The notes: generated by a model from the letters alone, not told the origin. A stretch of 64,000 nt of DNA from Cristatella mucedo (GCA_009760855.2 WPIO01000103.1:938501-1002500); one strand, 5' to 3'; numbered from the stretch's first letter, positions 34,080 through 46,227 are shown. Translations and numbers: made by a program.

Positions 34080-34190
34080 ACCTGAGAAGAAGAGAGAAAG
34101 AGAGTAAGGAATAAGAGAAAAAAGGAAGAGAAGAGAATAAAGACGTGAAGAGAGGGAAAGGGGGAGAGAGAAGAATGAGAGAGAAAAACT
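34080..34190. repeat. Polypurine tract
   Basis: About 110 nt almost entirely A and G (gagaaagagag-type units) on the plus strand. Confidence 0.85.
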
Positions 34191-34449
34191 AATCACGGTC
34201 GATAGCATTGCTGCAGAAGGATGGCTTGCATGACGTCTGAGGTGCACACTCATCCTAGCAAACAGGTCACGTGTGAGAGCAGAGGCAGGAAAGGCAGGGT
34301 GAAGGAGTTGGGTAGGGGTGGAAAGGAGGTTCGACTCAGGCCCACCTTACATTACAGCTGCAAGGCCCGCCTGCTTGATCACTTTATACGAAGAACTACT
34401 ACAGCAACTGCAAGAGAACTAACTGCACGATGACAAAGAATGAGAACAG

Positions 34450-36170
34450 GATGTTATGTTATGTATCTCCATCTGCAATTCCACAAAGCCACAGAGACTA
34501 TGTGGGGATCATGCAGGAGAGTTTTGCATAGCATACTCATAGCCTACGCGACTTTCGGTCTGCATTCGGTAGCCAAAAGACTCATCTCATGCAACAATGA
34601 GAAAGTGAGAAGCATAGCTGAGTCAGGAGAGCAACTGAGGTAGTGAGCAGCATGGAAGTAGCTGCTCAGGAGGGCTGCAAAGGATGAACCGATAGGTAAA
34701 GATAAAGATAGTCGGCAGCAGGAAAGTAATTGTCGTTGCGTAAGAGTTGTGGAAGTGAGTTCCACAGTCTCTGATCTATAGAGCAAAACCTTCTGGCGCC
34801 AACAGTCTTTAAGCAGAGCAATGAAGCAGCTAATTTATTGTCCATACAGGACCTGAGGGCACGAGGAGGCTGAAACTAGTGCAGCAGTTCAGCTAGGTAA
34901 GGAGCAGCCAAGCCGTGGTGGGAATTGTGGGTCAGCGTAAGAACCTTACTCTGTATCCGTTGATCAACTGACATGCATCCAAGCTCTTCCAGCAAAGGAC
35001 ACACATCGTCAAACCTCTGGGATTAGTAAACTAGCCTTTCAGCCATATTCATTGCCAGCTGCAGTGGCCTATTGGCTTTTTTCGGTAGCCCAGCCAACAA
35101 AAATTACAATAATTTAGCCGAGACATAACTAAGGAGTTAGTTAAGTTCTTTGCAAGAAACCGTGGAAGACAGTTCCTAATCTTAGATAAAGCTCAGACGT
35201 GATGACTTGCTATGAAAGCAGTCTTTTTAACGAAGCTTTCAAAATATAGGCAGCTGTCGAAGACGACATCAAAATTCCAAGCACACGGTGATTGTCGCAC
35301 AACAGCATCACCTGTTAGAACAACAAAGCTTTCTAGTCTAGCCACACACTTGGGGTGTACTACGAACAGCAGGTCCATTTTATCGACATTCAGTTTAAGG
35401 AAGTTTGCCTACATCCAGGATCAAATGTCTACAAGGCAAGCATCTAGTTTATCAGTCGCAGCAGCAGATTCCGACTGTTTAAATGACAAATACACCGAAG
35501 TATCGCCAGCATAAAAGCGATAGCCGATTCCATGGGCCTGAATCACTGTTCCCAGAGGTTGAGTATAAATAGAAAACAGCAAAGGACCGAGGACGGACCC
35601 TTGAGGGACTCTACAGGTGAGTGGTCAGGCGAATGAGACCTGACCCCCACACGACACGGATTGTGCAGTTCGGACTACGATTTAAACCACGCCAGTGCCT
35701 CGTATGCCAGACCGATTGTTGTTCTCAATCGTTCAAGTAGGATATCGTGATCAATGATGTCGAAGTTAGCTGGTAGATCTAGCAGTGTTAGGTCAGTGAC
35801 ATTCCCGTCATCGTTGCTGCATAGGATGTCATTGGCTATATGGAGAAGAGCAGTTTCAGTGGAGTGCTGCCGACTGAACCCCGATTAAAACTTTTGTGAA
35901 ATTTCATTCTTTTATATATGTGCCACCAGCTGCTTACCAAATATTTTTTCAAGAATCTTTGACAATAAAGGAAGAGAATAAGCTGGGCGATAGTTTGTAA
36001 GGACTTTTGTATCTAATCCAAGCTTTTTAAGTATCATTCTGAGTGAGGACCACATTTTGACTGCTGTAACACAACATGTAAAATCTTTTTGCAAATGCAC
36101 ACCTACAGAAACGGTTAGGTCAAACGTGGCACTTGAAGAGAAGGGTCTTATGTAGAAGGGATTTTCCAAG
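34450..36170 (-). mobile_element. Longest LINE B copy
   Basis: A minus-strand element of about 1.7 kb: an ACAT-type tail, the C-terminal region (34550-34960), an RT segment with [12 protein letters not shown] near 35480-35520 (the canonical YADD altered to YAGD), and the upstream block LTNYRPAYSLPLLSKILEK near 35930-36010. Stops and frameshifts are present. It is distinct from LINE A in tail and sequence but has the same domain order, so it is a second L2/CR1-like family. Confidence 0.85.
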
Positions 36171-36307
36171 TCAGCAAGTAATTAAGCGAAACATATTCGA
36201 GGGCCGAGACCTAAAACTATTGGCAGTACAATGGATAAATGACAATTGGACATCCTGTTTCACCTCCAAAACCGTGGCCACGATCCACAAAGACACCCAT
36301 GGGTCTT

Positions 36308-37905
36308 GATAATAACAATAATAATAATAACACTTGTATAGCACCCTCAAAGAACTTAATCTCTTTCTAGGCCCTTTACATTTGCTGCAAAAGAAGCACG
36401 GTCGAATGGTTAGTGCTAGCAGGCTGAATGACAACAAGCATAACTTGGTTAGAAGTGACGTGCACATAGTCATCATGCAAATATCACACGGTCATCATGC
36501 AAATATGGTTAGTGGCAGCATGTAAAGTGTCAGCATGCATAGGCACACAATGGACGAATCCCATAGACCCACGAAATGCTTTGATAAATTAGTGCATTTT
36601 TAGCTTCTTTTTAAATGCTGTCGAGTCAGAGGATGGCGTGATGCCAGTCAGAAGCAAGTTCCAGGCTTTGGGAGCATGCGAACTAAAGGCACGGTCTCGA
36701 AAGGATTTGAGGTATCTACGAGGCTCAGCTAAACGATTAAATTAAAAAAAGCAGGTACTACGATGCTTAGCTAGGTGGGGAGTAGATCAGATAGGTAGGC
36801 TAGAGTCGAAGAATGAACAGACCTAAAAATGAGTGACAGAACCTTAAAGTCGATGTGTTGCTTGACTGGGAGCCAGTGCAGTTGGCGAGAAGTGGTGCGA
36901 TGTGGCACCTGCGATGCTCACGACAGACAAGGAGCCTTGCAGCAGCAGAGCTTTGCACCAGCTGTAAGCGCCTGATTGCACAGGCCGGCAGACCAGTAAA
37001 ATGTGAGTTGCAGAAGTCAAGACGGGATGTCACAAATACATGGACGAATTTAGACATAGTAGCCCTGTCGAAGCAAGTCCGAATTTAAGCAATGTGGCGT
37101 AGCTGAAAGTAGGCAGATTTGACTGTGGAACTGGTATGGTCGTCTAATTAAAGGTCACTTTAAAACGGGACACCTAGGTTTCGTGCAGATTCAACAGGGG
37201 ATATGCTGGCAGAGCCGATTTCGAGCACTAGGTTTTCCAATTTCTGAATCACACTTGATTTGCTCATAAATAGTGGATTTTACCATCATTCAATTTAAGA
37301 AAGTTTGCTGCAATCCATATGGGGATGTCGTCAATACATGCAGCAAGGTAGTTGAGAGAATTCGACGTGCTGGAGGGCTGGGATGGATCAAAGCAACGGT
37401 ACAACTGAGTATCATCTGCATTGAAGTAAAAGCCTACGTTGTGCCTCGCGATCACATCGGAAATAGAGGGTATAAACTGTGAAAAGAACGGGACCAAGCA
37501 CAACGCCCTGATGTACCCCATACTACAGTGGGTCATCGGATGATCTTTGTCCATTAAAAACAATAATACTCTGGAGTCTCCTACTGGGATAGGAAATGAA
37601 GCATTGCAGTGCAGTACCAGTGATGCCCAGGCGAGATGAGAGGCGCTCTAGAAGAAGTTGGTGATTTATAGCATCAAAAGTTGCCGAAAGATCGAGCAAA
37701 ACAAGCAAAGAGGCTCTACCTAACTATGCATTCCTAAGAAGGTCGTTACACAGCCAAAGCAATGATGACTCTGAGGAATGATTAGCTCTAAAACCAGACT
37801 AGCTAGGTTTGAAGTTTCAATTTATGAGCTTAGCTGGTCTGCCACGACTCATTCCAGTATCTTTGATGAAAAAGTAGAAGGGAGACTGAATGTAGAAGTT
37901 GAAAT
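36308..37905 (-). mobile_element. LINE A copy, RT core to 3' end
   Basis: Minus strand: the tail and hairpin at 36308-36400, the C-terminal region (36650-37090), FYFNADDTQLYRCFDPSQPS near 37380-37440 (altered around YADD) and LLDLSATFDAINHQLLLERLSS near 37620-37710. Several frameshifts. Confidence 0.85.
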
Positions 37906-37909
37906 GAGC

Positions 37910-38960
37910 TCGTACTATCTTAAGTAATGTCAGCCCAGTTTAAAATTGGGCAGCAGCTGACTTTGGGTCACGCAAAACACCGTACACGACCAAGCATCTT
38001 TCCAAGTTCCGAGTGTCTTGTCAGCCCCCTCCCATGGTCTCCCCACGTGACCACATTGCACTGCCACGGAGCCGTTCCGACTTCTAGTGAGCATATAGCA
38101 CCGAATAGAAAGCCGAGGTCGGCCACGCACAATAAGCAGTTCACTGGCTTCTAGTTGGCTAGCGAACAGGAGTCGAGCGTTGGCTGGCTTCTGTTACCGA
38201 CGATCACTTTTTCGAGGAGGAAGTGGCAATTTATGGCGTTTTAGCATCTCGCCATAGTCTATGGGTACGATGAGCGCTATATGACCCACGGTGCACCCCT
38301 ACGGAGCACGGAGCCCTTTCAGCTACACTCATTTCCACGATTTTGTCAGTACTCGGCCAGGTTTTGTGATCAGCAAGCTCCTTAAATTTCTTGCCATAGA
38401 AACCCACTGCAAAGCCAAAGACTGAGAAGCAAAAGAGCTTCCAGCTTTGCAAAAAATATTCCACAATAACGGCTGACTCCCATCCCGAGTGGAGAGATAG
38501 TCAACAAAATGACCTGCCAGAGCATCTCATTTCTGCTGCGCACGAGTGGCACCACATCCCCGCAGCTGCCTAGCAAAGCTAAGCAGAGGTTATCGTCTGG
38601 TGGTTTCGGGCCACTCTAGAACGGCAAGGTGGAGCACTCGACTAATGAACGGTAAAGCTTCTCGACCAATCCAATTTCTCTCAGTCTCTCGACATTCTTT
38701 TAAGATGCATTCATGGTTTTTTTTTCTAGTGCTAGGGGATAATTGCTTTATTTACCATCTGAAAGTCTGGCCCATTTCGGACACTAACCAAGCCTGACGG
38801 AAGCTAACTGGCGCCGTTTTTGACTGGGAGAATTTGGTGCCAGAGTGGCAGCCGGATGCAACTGGAATGACACCCAAACAAGGTTACAGTGCATAGAACG
38901 AGATGCAGTTCTCCCAGGTGCTATACAAATGTCTTATTAAAACAATGAATACCTTGCATT
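37910..38960. other. Unassigned intronic sequence
   Basis: No exon or repeat recognised. Confidence 0.3.
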
Positions 38961-38962
38961 TT

Positions 38963-39260
38963 GAGTTCCACAATTTAGAACAGTGGTTCTCAACCTTCCT
39001 AACCTTTCCTCAACTTTCCAACCCTTTAATACAGTTCCTCATGTTATGGTGACCCCCAACCATAAAATTATTGTGTGCGAAATGTGGATATGCGTGTTTT
39101 CCGATGGTCTTACGCGACTCTTATGAAAGGATCGTTCGAGCCCCAAAGGGATCGCATCCCACAGGTTGAGAACCATTGGTCTAGAACCAGGAGAGCAAAC
39201 GCATCTGACACTTGCGGTCTTTAAATGCCGGCAAGCAGCAGCTCATTGATTGTGATGAGG
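38963..39260 (-). mobile_element. LINE B remnant split by a hAT insertion
   Basis: With the 198-bp hAT element and one 8-bp duplication removed, the flanks give a 54-nt stretch from gagttccaca to gtcttt. This is the same length as, and similar to, the LINE B block at 34757-34810. The downstream part fades by 39260. Confidence 0.6.
38981..39178. mobile_element. SPIN-like non-autonomous hAT element
   Basis: The 16-bp terminal inverted repeats, cagtggttctcaacct and aggttgagaaccattg, differ at one position. Internal blocks match what I know of the SPIN/URR1-type hAT consensus: ttaatacagttcctcatgtt, atggtgacccccaaccataa, cgatggtctta and tcgttcgagccccaaaggg. The 8-bp flanks atttagaa and gtctagaa match at 6 of 8, fitting a hAT target duplication. 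The transposase is absent, as in MITE-like SPIN derivatives. Seen: termini and blocks. Known: SPIN spread horizontally among many animals. Inferred: this copy belongs to that wave or to a close relative. Confidence 0.85.
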
Positions 39261-39393
39261 TTTCACATTTGATTGTCTTGATAGGAACCAAGGCTACTGC
39301 AACTCGAATACGAGCCCGATGAAGCACAACACAGCCCCAAAGAACACACCGGCTCAAATCTGCACGTCTACGAAGGCCTCAAAAGACCACCCT

Positions 39394-39536
39394 GATATTG
39401 CCTAGGGGTTAATGTGCTTCCCTTTGATGACCGAGTTCAAGGTTTCACGACCAAGGTCGTGGGCTCGAGCCCTGTGGCACTCGTGAAGCACCCAGAGGTT
39501 CTCTTGGGGCGCTATACAAAGAATTGTGTTTTTATA
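39394..39536 (+). mobile_element. SINE2 copy
   Basis: The B-box-like GGGCTCGAGCCC is preceded by the palindrome cacgaccaaggtcgtg. The tail gaagcacccagaggttctct ends in ggggcgctatacaaa, as in the other SINE2 copies. Confidence 0.7.
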
Positions 39537-39539
39537 TAA

Positions 39540-39865
39540 AATTATATTTCGAACACGCCCTCACTCGGACGGCATTCTATAGCCAACTGCCTTAACACTC
39601 CTGCCTTGGCCATTTATATATCTGATTATCATCAAAAGACTCATCCATAAATGCACATCAAAGCACTAGGTCCTAAGTAGATATCAAAGGACAGTCGCTA
39701 AAATCAAAGGGCATACTTCAGCGACTCAGCCACAAGCAGAGACTACAGAGCCATATAATAGCCAGTGCATGAAAATCAAGCAATAGCTGTATAAGATAAT
39801 AATGCTATCGTAATTTAGATTGGTAAGCAGGGGCTGAGTCACGGTGGGCTTCTAGGGTAGATTAG
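39540..39865. other. Unassigned intronic sequence
   Basis: AT-rich, no feature recognised. Confidence 0.3.
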
Positions 39866-39869
39866 TAAG

Positions 39870-40200
39870 ATCTGTGTAGTGTATCACCTTTTCTATTGGG
39901 GCAGCAGCCAGTTTCTTCTGAATAAGTTTATGAAAAGTCAGGTGGCTGGCCAAGACGACATCCTGATTTCAAGGGCCAGCCGGCCGATGGTCTCACTACC
40001 AGATCTTTGATTAAAATAGGGGTGAAGTCGCCGATGCCAGCAATGTATTCAACACTACCAACGAGGAGAAGTCCTGCTTTATCATTTTAGCTCAGAAAGT
40101 TAGACGATATGCAGGATTCTAACGCCTGAAAGTAGGGAGCTCAATTTTGAAAAGTCGCAGCTGACTCGGAAGGCGGGTGCGATCGGTATAGAAGTGACTG
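39870..40200 (-). mobile_element. LINE B-like internal fragment
   Basis: The block ggctggccaagacgacatcc and the following 200 bp are colinear with LINE B at 35230-35470 (gcagctgtcgaagacgacatc...). Heavily diverged. Confidence 0.5.
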
Positions 40201-40305
40201 CCGAGGCTGTGAACATGAGCGATATGCTCAGAGAGGCGTGTACCAGTAAAAACACCAACGAGTCCATGCTAGAATCCACAGAAGTGACAGGCGTATACGA
40301 TTATA

Positions 40306-40710
<405 letters not shown>

Positions 40711-40744
40711 ATATATATGTATTACATTTAACCATGCCAGTGCC

Positions 40745-40838
40745 ACTACAATCAGAATGTAAAGTGCCTAGAAAGAGATTGAGTTCTCTGAGGGCGCTTT
40801 ATCGAGTGTGCTACTATTATTATTATTATTACTATATG
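40745..40838 (+). mobile_element. LINE A 3'-end fragment
   Basis: The hairpin (aaagtgcctaga...gagggcgcttt) and an (ATT)n tail only. Confidence 0.85.
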
Positions 40839-40844
40839 GACCAT

Positions 40845-40905
40845 CGCTCTCAATCTCATTAGAAGGATCTGGTGATCGATGCTGTCAAATGATCCCAACG
40901 AGTGG
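40845..40905 (-). mobile_element. Short LINE reverse transcriptase scrap
   Basis: The minus strand encodes FDSIDHQILLMRL, the RT block seen in both LINE families. Confidence 0.55.
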
Positions 40906-40909
40906 AGGG

Positions 40910-41195
40910 GTGGCACATCTGACCATTTCCAGAGCATACCCGGAATTGTTGCAAAGCAATCCAAACAAGCTCACGAACGTTTTACAGCTCATTTCAGACA
41001 GCAGAGAAAACCAAGAAGGCAGCAAAGCCGGCATTGGTGGAGTTAGAGGAGCAAGTGTCTTCCAAGGGAAAAGCTAGCACGGCCGATCTAACAAATCAGT
41101 TACAAGTCTGCTTCAACATCCGGCAACAGCATCCGGTAATGTAGATTTGCAGCTACGGCTGCAATCCAGCAGGCATGACACAGCAGCAAGCCACA
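40910..41195. other. Unassigned intronic sequence
   Basis: Flanks the donor side of the GTPBP10-like exon. No repeat recognised. Confidence 0.3.
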
Positions 41196-41198
41196 TAC

Positions 41199-41325
41199 CC
41201 GGCAAGCAGCTCAGCTGCTGCTTGACGACCACGTCCAGCGCTGCCAAGTGGCATGCCAGGTCGGCCTTGTTCAGCACCAGGAGAGCACGCTTGTCCAGCA
41301 AGGCAGGCCTGTGACGCTCCAGCTC
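41199..41325 (-). CDS. GTPBP10: GTPBP10-like Obg GTPase, exon with G4 motif
   Basis: A 127-nt exon encoding 42 residues plus one nucleotide. It begins ELERHRPALLDK and contains ALLVLNKADL, where NKAD is the G4 motif that reads guanine specificity in P-loop GTPases. Animal GTPBP10 has the same arrangement, an ELE...PALL helix then NKMDL. Read on the minus strand, the acceptor is gatgctag| and the donor is GG|gtatgt. It joins the upstream exon in phase 0 (LTK-ELE) and the downstream exon in phase 1. The surrounding 300 bp are GC-rich relative to the introns. Confidence 0.75.
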
Positions 41326-41329
41326 CTAG

Positions 41330-41780
41330 CATCGAGACAAAACGGCAAAGTGCCACCGCTGTGAGCAGCGCTCGAAAAAAGCGCACTCGATGCGACTCGG
41401 TGCAAGGGGCAGCCAGCGCGTCGGAATCCGGCAGCCCAAGAGTCAATGCCCGGGCTGCACCAGGACAAGGGACAACCGGAACGGTGGCTGTACAGCAAGT
41501 ACGAAGATCTGCGTCTTAGCAGACACGGTTTGCACGTACATGATAGAGCAGCGCCGAGAATGTACAAATGGACCATCGAAGCCACACGATCAATACACCG
41601 TGAAAGGCACAGCAAGCCTGCACCGGGTGCGCTACAGACAAAACATCAACACAGCAAGCTATTGCAGTGGTTTGCACCCATGTTGCCCCGCACAGAGGTA
41701 AATCTGCTAGCTTAGCTAAATCAGAGCATCGACGGTCGGGAAAACTACAAGGCCATTTAAGACGGTTTGCAATTCACTAA
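41330..41780. other. Unassigned intronic sequence
   Basis: Plus-strand frames of 88-103 codons (41253-41715) partly overlap the exon antisense and have no motif. Confidence 0.3.
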
Positions 41781-41784
41781 CCAA

Positions 41785-41880
41785 TTGATCGCGTTTCCTT
41801 TGCAGCAAATGTAAAGTGTCTAGAAAGAGATCTAGTTCTGTAAGGGCACTTTATCAATGTGTTATTATTATTCTTATTAA
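41785..41880 (+). mobile_element. LINE A 3'-end fragment
   Basis: tttgcagcaaatgtaaagtg, a diverged hairpin and an (ATT)n tail. Confidence 0.8.
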
Positions 41881-41894
41881 TCGGCCAACACGCC

Positions 41895-41985
41895 ACTGCT
41901 CAGTAGCACGAACTACATTGTTGAACCAAGATTCACATAGTCCTTAAGGCTTTGTGGTCAGACATAAATAAATACCTAAACATCT
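41895..41985 (+). mobile_element. LINE B 3'-end remnant
   Basis: cacatagtccttaaggcttt and tgtggtcagacataaataaa match the end of LINE B at 19.4 kb. Confidence 0.5.
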
Positions 41986-42183
41986 GATCCTACGAGAAGA
42001 GGGGGGGGGGAAGAGGGACCAGGCTGCACTGTATACTCAGCCATGCATAGTTGCACATGTACAATCTTTGTGTATATTTACAACTTCTATACACCTGTAT
42101 CACAATTTTTGAAAAAATCTACCCCGATAATAAGCAAGGACTTAAATTTCTTAGTCAGTGACGTCGTCTTTACGAAGAGACTT

Positions 42184-42725
42184 ATAATAATAATAATGCA
42201 CTTGATAAAGTGCCCTCAGAGAACTGAACCGAAGAGACTGAAGAAGAAGCAGAAGCACAATAATAATAATACATTTTTTATAGCACCCTCAGAGAACCCA
42301 ATCTCTTTATAGGCACTTTACAATTGCTGAAAAGGAAGCATGATCGAATGGTTGGTGGTAGCATGCTCGATGACGACAAGCAAAGCATGGTTAGAAGTGG
42401 CATGCACAGGCTCAGCAAGTAAATATGGTTAGCAGCAGCACGCACAGTGTCAGCACGCATAAGCACATAAAGAAAGAATCACAGGGACTGACGAAAAGCT
42501 GTGATAAATAGATGAGCTTTTAGTTTCTTTTAAATGTGGTCAAGTCAGGGAATGTCGTGATGCTAGTCGGAAGTAGGTTCCAGGCTTTGGGAGCACACGA
42601 ACTAAAGAGTTTGCTGCCATCCATGTATGGATGTCATCAATACATGCAGCACGGGAGGTGAGAGAAATCGACATGCTGTAGGGCTGGGAGAGATCAAGAG
42701 GGAGAGTATAAGCCGCCCTGAGAGA
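42184..42725 (-). mobile_element. LINE A fragments, one internally deleted
   Basis: A 40-bp 3'-end scrap at 42184-42222 is followed by a minus-strand copy from 42258. Near 42605 the C-terminal region jumps directly to the segment upstream of it (actaaag then tttgctgccatccatg), showing a large internal deletion. Confidence 0.75.
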
Positions 42726-42729
42726 CTGA

Positions 42730-43740
42730 TGAGAGGCAGAAGAATGACGAATTCGGGAGTCAAATTTTTCTCGTCATACTTTACGGATTGAAACCTAGTA
42801 ACTAATCATAAAAGGCCCCGTGAGAGTGCAACTCGACAAGGAACATGTCTTGGAAAGATCAAATACAAAATAAAATGTAGATATCGATGATATGAAACAG
42901 CTCAACGGTCTTTATAACTTAAAGCACACAGCTTCCTTTCTAACTTGGTGCCGGAATATACTCATGTAACCCAAGAAGTTTAAGAATGAGCTTACCACTT
43001 CTTTCTGTCAGTCAATACATGCGGGTGGCCACGAGGTGATTGGATTGGTATGGTGTTCGTCTAGCATGGCTCAAATGCTGCTATGGCACCATTAAAGGCC
43101 AAGACAGCCGGCTACATTTTCTACGGCATAGCTCAAAATAGACAGAGAAGCAAAAGCTGATTGCCATGACTTAATCAAATCAACAATGCTCACAAGACGA
43201 GCTAATCCTAGCTCGACCATGCTTCTACCAATATCCATAAAGTCATTACTGAGATTTTTGCAAAGGCAACATTGATTTTTTGCTAGCAGACAGATCGACC
43301 GACGACTAATCATAACAATTTCAGAACCGGCACTCTATTCGATTACCTAGACAGTGCCCTCAATTCCTGGCTCAGATATGAAAATCCGGAGGAAATGCTC
43401 CATCAAGAAATGCCATCAACTCGTATCTGCTAGCCGCCCCAAAGCTGCACAGCCTCATACCTTCGGCTCATGTCTATTAAAAGCCAATTCTCAGTAATGG
43501 GCTCGGTCAGTACCAGGCTCACTAGTATTTCAAATAAGCCCATATTTCCATCTTGTCAGCAATGTGGTTGAACAAGCAATGGGTCTGGCCAATGCTTCTT
43601 TCTCTCGGCACGTCATTCGGACGGTAACTTCTACATTCTATAATATATCTGTTAATTACAACATTTAGTATGTTTTGGTGATCCATCTTTCGAGTGCACA
43701 TGCCTGCTTACACCGTGTCTGCTGCTTGGGGATGTAACCA
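42730..43740. other. Unassigned intronic sequence
   Basis: No gene recognised. A possible scrap of LINE B near 42905-42950 is too short to call. Confidence 0.3.
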
Positions 43741-43744
43741 CCAA

Positions 43745-43842
43745 TCATTTGGTAATGCTTTCTATGCAGCACCTTTTAAGTGCCTAGAAAGAGATTCAGT
43801 TCTCTGAGGGTGCTATACAAATATATTATTATTGTTATTACC
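43745..43842 (+). mobile_element. LINE A-like 3'-end fragment
   Basis: Has the hairpin and (ATT)n tail, with gctatacaaata before the tail as in SINE2. It could be a SINE2 tail or a LINE A variant. Confidence 0.7.
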
Positions 43843-43844
43843 TA

Positions 43845-44320
43845 GAATTTCAACAGGCATTCTTTTTCCATGTATAGCATGCCTTTAACACAAGCTACCT
43901 ATGGACAACAGAAAACGCATCATTCAGTAGGCAGGCACATTCGGGATTAATTTCTGAACGTAAGTATGACTCGAGCCTATCAAATTCACAGAAACTCAAA
44001 TTTCAACCGTTTAGTAATTAAGCACCGAGCTTTTCAATTAAGCACTAAGCATAAGCATCCTCATATTATGTACAACCACGACCAGCAGGCTTTTGCACGG
44101 GAGTAGGATAGGCAGCGGTCTAAATAAGCAAGTTTGAGCTAAGAATAGACTTTTGAGCAGTTAAGATCGCACTGCTATCATATAAAACTTGGGCTCGTAT
44201 CAAACCTTGTGGAAGCTGGCTGATAAGAAAATAACTGGTGCACATGTCTAAAACATTGGCTATTTCTACAATGCATCAACACACATACAGTATGCACAAC
44301 AGTTTCGACGGTTAAAAGTG
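43845..44320. other. Unassigned intronic sequence
   Basis: AT-rich, no feature recognised. Confidence 0.3.
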
Positions 44321-44324
44321 TGAT

Positions 44325-44815
44325 AACATTTATAATAATAATAATAATAATAATCATAATACATTTATAACTAAATGCTGTTTTAAGCTTCTTTTAAATG
44401 TTGTCATGTCATGGGATGTCGTGCCATCAGTCGGGAGTGAGTTCTCTGGCTTGGGGGGCATATGCAATAAAGATACGGTCTCCAAAGGTTTTGAGGTTCG
44501 TAAGAGGTAAAGCTAAACGATGTGAGCCAGAATAGCAGGTGGTACGATGCATGGCTTGTTGGGGGGGGGGGAGTAGCTCTGATAGGTAGGCTGGAGCCAG
44601 AGAATGAGACCTAAGGGACCTAAAAGTAAGTGACAGAACCTTCAAGTCGATATGCTGCTTGATTGGGAGCTAGTGCAGGTCGGCGAGAAGTGGTGTGACA
44701 TGGCAACTGTGATGCTCAAGACCGAGAAATCCAGCTGCAGAGTTCTTCACCAACTGTAAGCATCTAGTTGCACAAGCTGGTAAACCAGCAAGTCGGTTGA
44801 CAATGTAAATGCTCA
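44325..44815 (-). mobile_element. LINE A fragment lacking most of the 3' UTR
   Basis: The (ATT)n tail is followed almost directly by the C-terminal coding region (KVLSLTFRSLRS, SLAPAYLSELL). The usual 3' UTR between them is missing. Confidence 0.8.
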
Positions 44816-45009
44816 TCATGTACACTAGTAAAATAAGCCAGAAAGAATCGGCGAAAGGGTAGTGGAACTGGCCCATCAGAGCACTCACGAGGGTATCCAT
44901 TTACAAGCAACAGCTTCTGAAATATTAAGAATTTTATTTTGCTAACAGGACCGTTCAATACCTTGTTGGCTTCAAAATGATGTCACAACCGCCACCCAGT
45001 TGATTACAT

Positions 45010-45290
45010 TTCAAAAGAAGCTAATGCTTGCACCTGTTTTTGACAGCATTTGGTAGGTCCCTGTGATTTGTCCTTTATGTGCTTATGTGTGCTGACCCTG
45101 TGCATGCTGCCACTAACCACATTTGCATGCTGACATGTCCCTCTAACAATGTTTTGCTTGTTGACATTGTGCATGCTACCACTAACCGTTTGATCATCCT
45201 TCCTTTATAGCATATGTAAAGTCCCTAGAAAGAGATTAAGTTCTCTGAGGGTGCTATACAAATGTATTATTATTATTATTAACTACTACT
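45010..45290 (+). mobile_element. LINE A 3'-end fragment
   Basis: gacagcatttggtaggtccctgtg, the 3' UTR, hairpin, gctatacaaatg and an (ATT)n tail. Confidence 0.85.
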
Positions 45291-45294
45291 GAAT

Positions 45295-45855
45295 TACAGA
45301 GCTTGGGAATATGTACATCGCTAGACGAAGCCTGCCTGTTTGACAGATTGCAAATACTCCTATTGTCTCAATTAATGCTACAATGATAAGGGCTCAAACC
45401 AGCGGTTTAATATGACATGCTGTCAGCCGACGACAATGCAGAACAGAATAACGAACACATATTATCCATCCACTTAGGAAGTTGTAACAAAGCCAGTGAT
45501 ATCTCAATATGTGCCTGATCAACCTCTTTAAAGATCAACCAATCTTGATTGGGTTTATTTAAGCCCAGAGGAAGAGGACTATGGAACTGGGAGTAAGGGA
45601 TCTATGATCTGATATGATCCCCTTCCTTCTCTCCTGGAGGCTGCAGTGGGGGGGGGGGAAACAAGGATTCCTTCCCTAGCAGCCCTTCCTCTAAAGAGTT
45701 ACATCGAGATAGCTCCAGTCTATCCTTCTTATAACCCCTTAGTGGCTACTAATGAACCAGCAGCTAAATTGAAAGATATTCTTCTCTCTTTGCTCCGGTG
45801 CAGTCGACTTTCGGGGTAGAATACCTCCAGTTTACTACTGACACCTCAGTAGGAG
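45295..45855. other. Unassigned intronic sequence
   Basis: No recognised feature. A G9-type run occurs near 45650. Confidence 0.3.
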
Positions 45856-45856
45856 C

Positions 45857-46019
45857 CGTGATGGCACACTAGGTAAGGCGGTTGCTTTCACGACCTCGGC
45901 CCCGAGGTCGTGGGTTCAATTCCTGTGGTGGGCGATTCTTTATCACCACTGCAAGCGGTGGTGATAGCCGTAAAGGCTCTTCTGTCGCTATACAAAAAGA
46001 GGCTGTTTAATCAGCTAGG
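45857..46019 (+). mobile_element. SINE1 copy
   Basis: A box region tggcacactaggtaaggcgg and B box GGTTCAATTCC at 45913-45923. A perfect 11-bp palindrome (cacgacctcgg, 45889-45912) sits between them. The tail ends ctcttctgtcgctatacaaa. Confidence 0.85.
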
Positions 46020-46227
46020 ATTTTTTTTTAGGAGTATAGTGAGTTCTTATGCTCAGTTTGCCTAGGACTCCCCTTTTCACAGAGGTAGCTAATACTCTCT
46101 ACTGATTAGATGAGAATCTCTATCTCCCTAGGAGCCCCCCTGTCCCTCCACCTTGCTGTAAATACTGATTCCCCCTCCCCTTTTTTGCTCCCGTGCAGTC
46201 GACTGCGGATGTACTGAGCTGTTTAAA

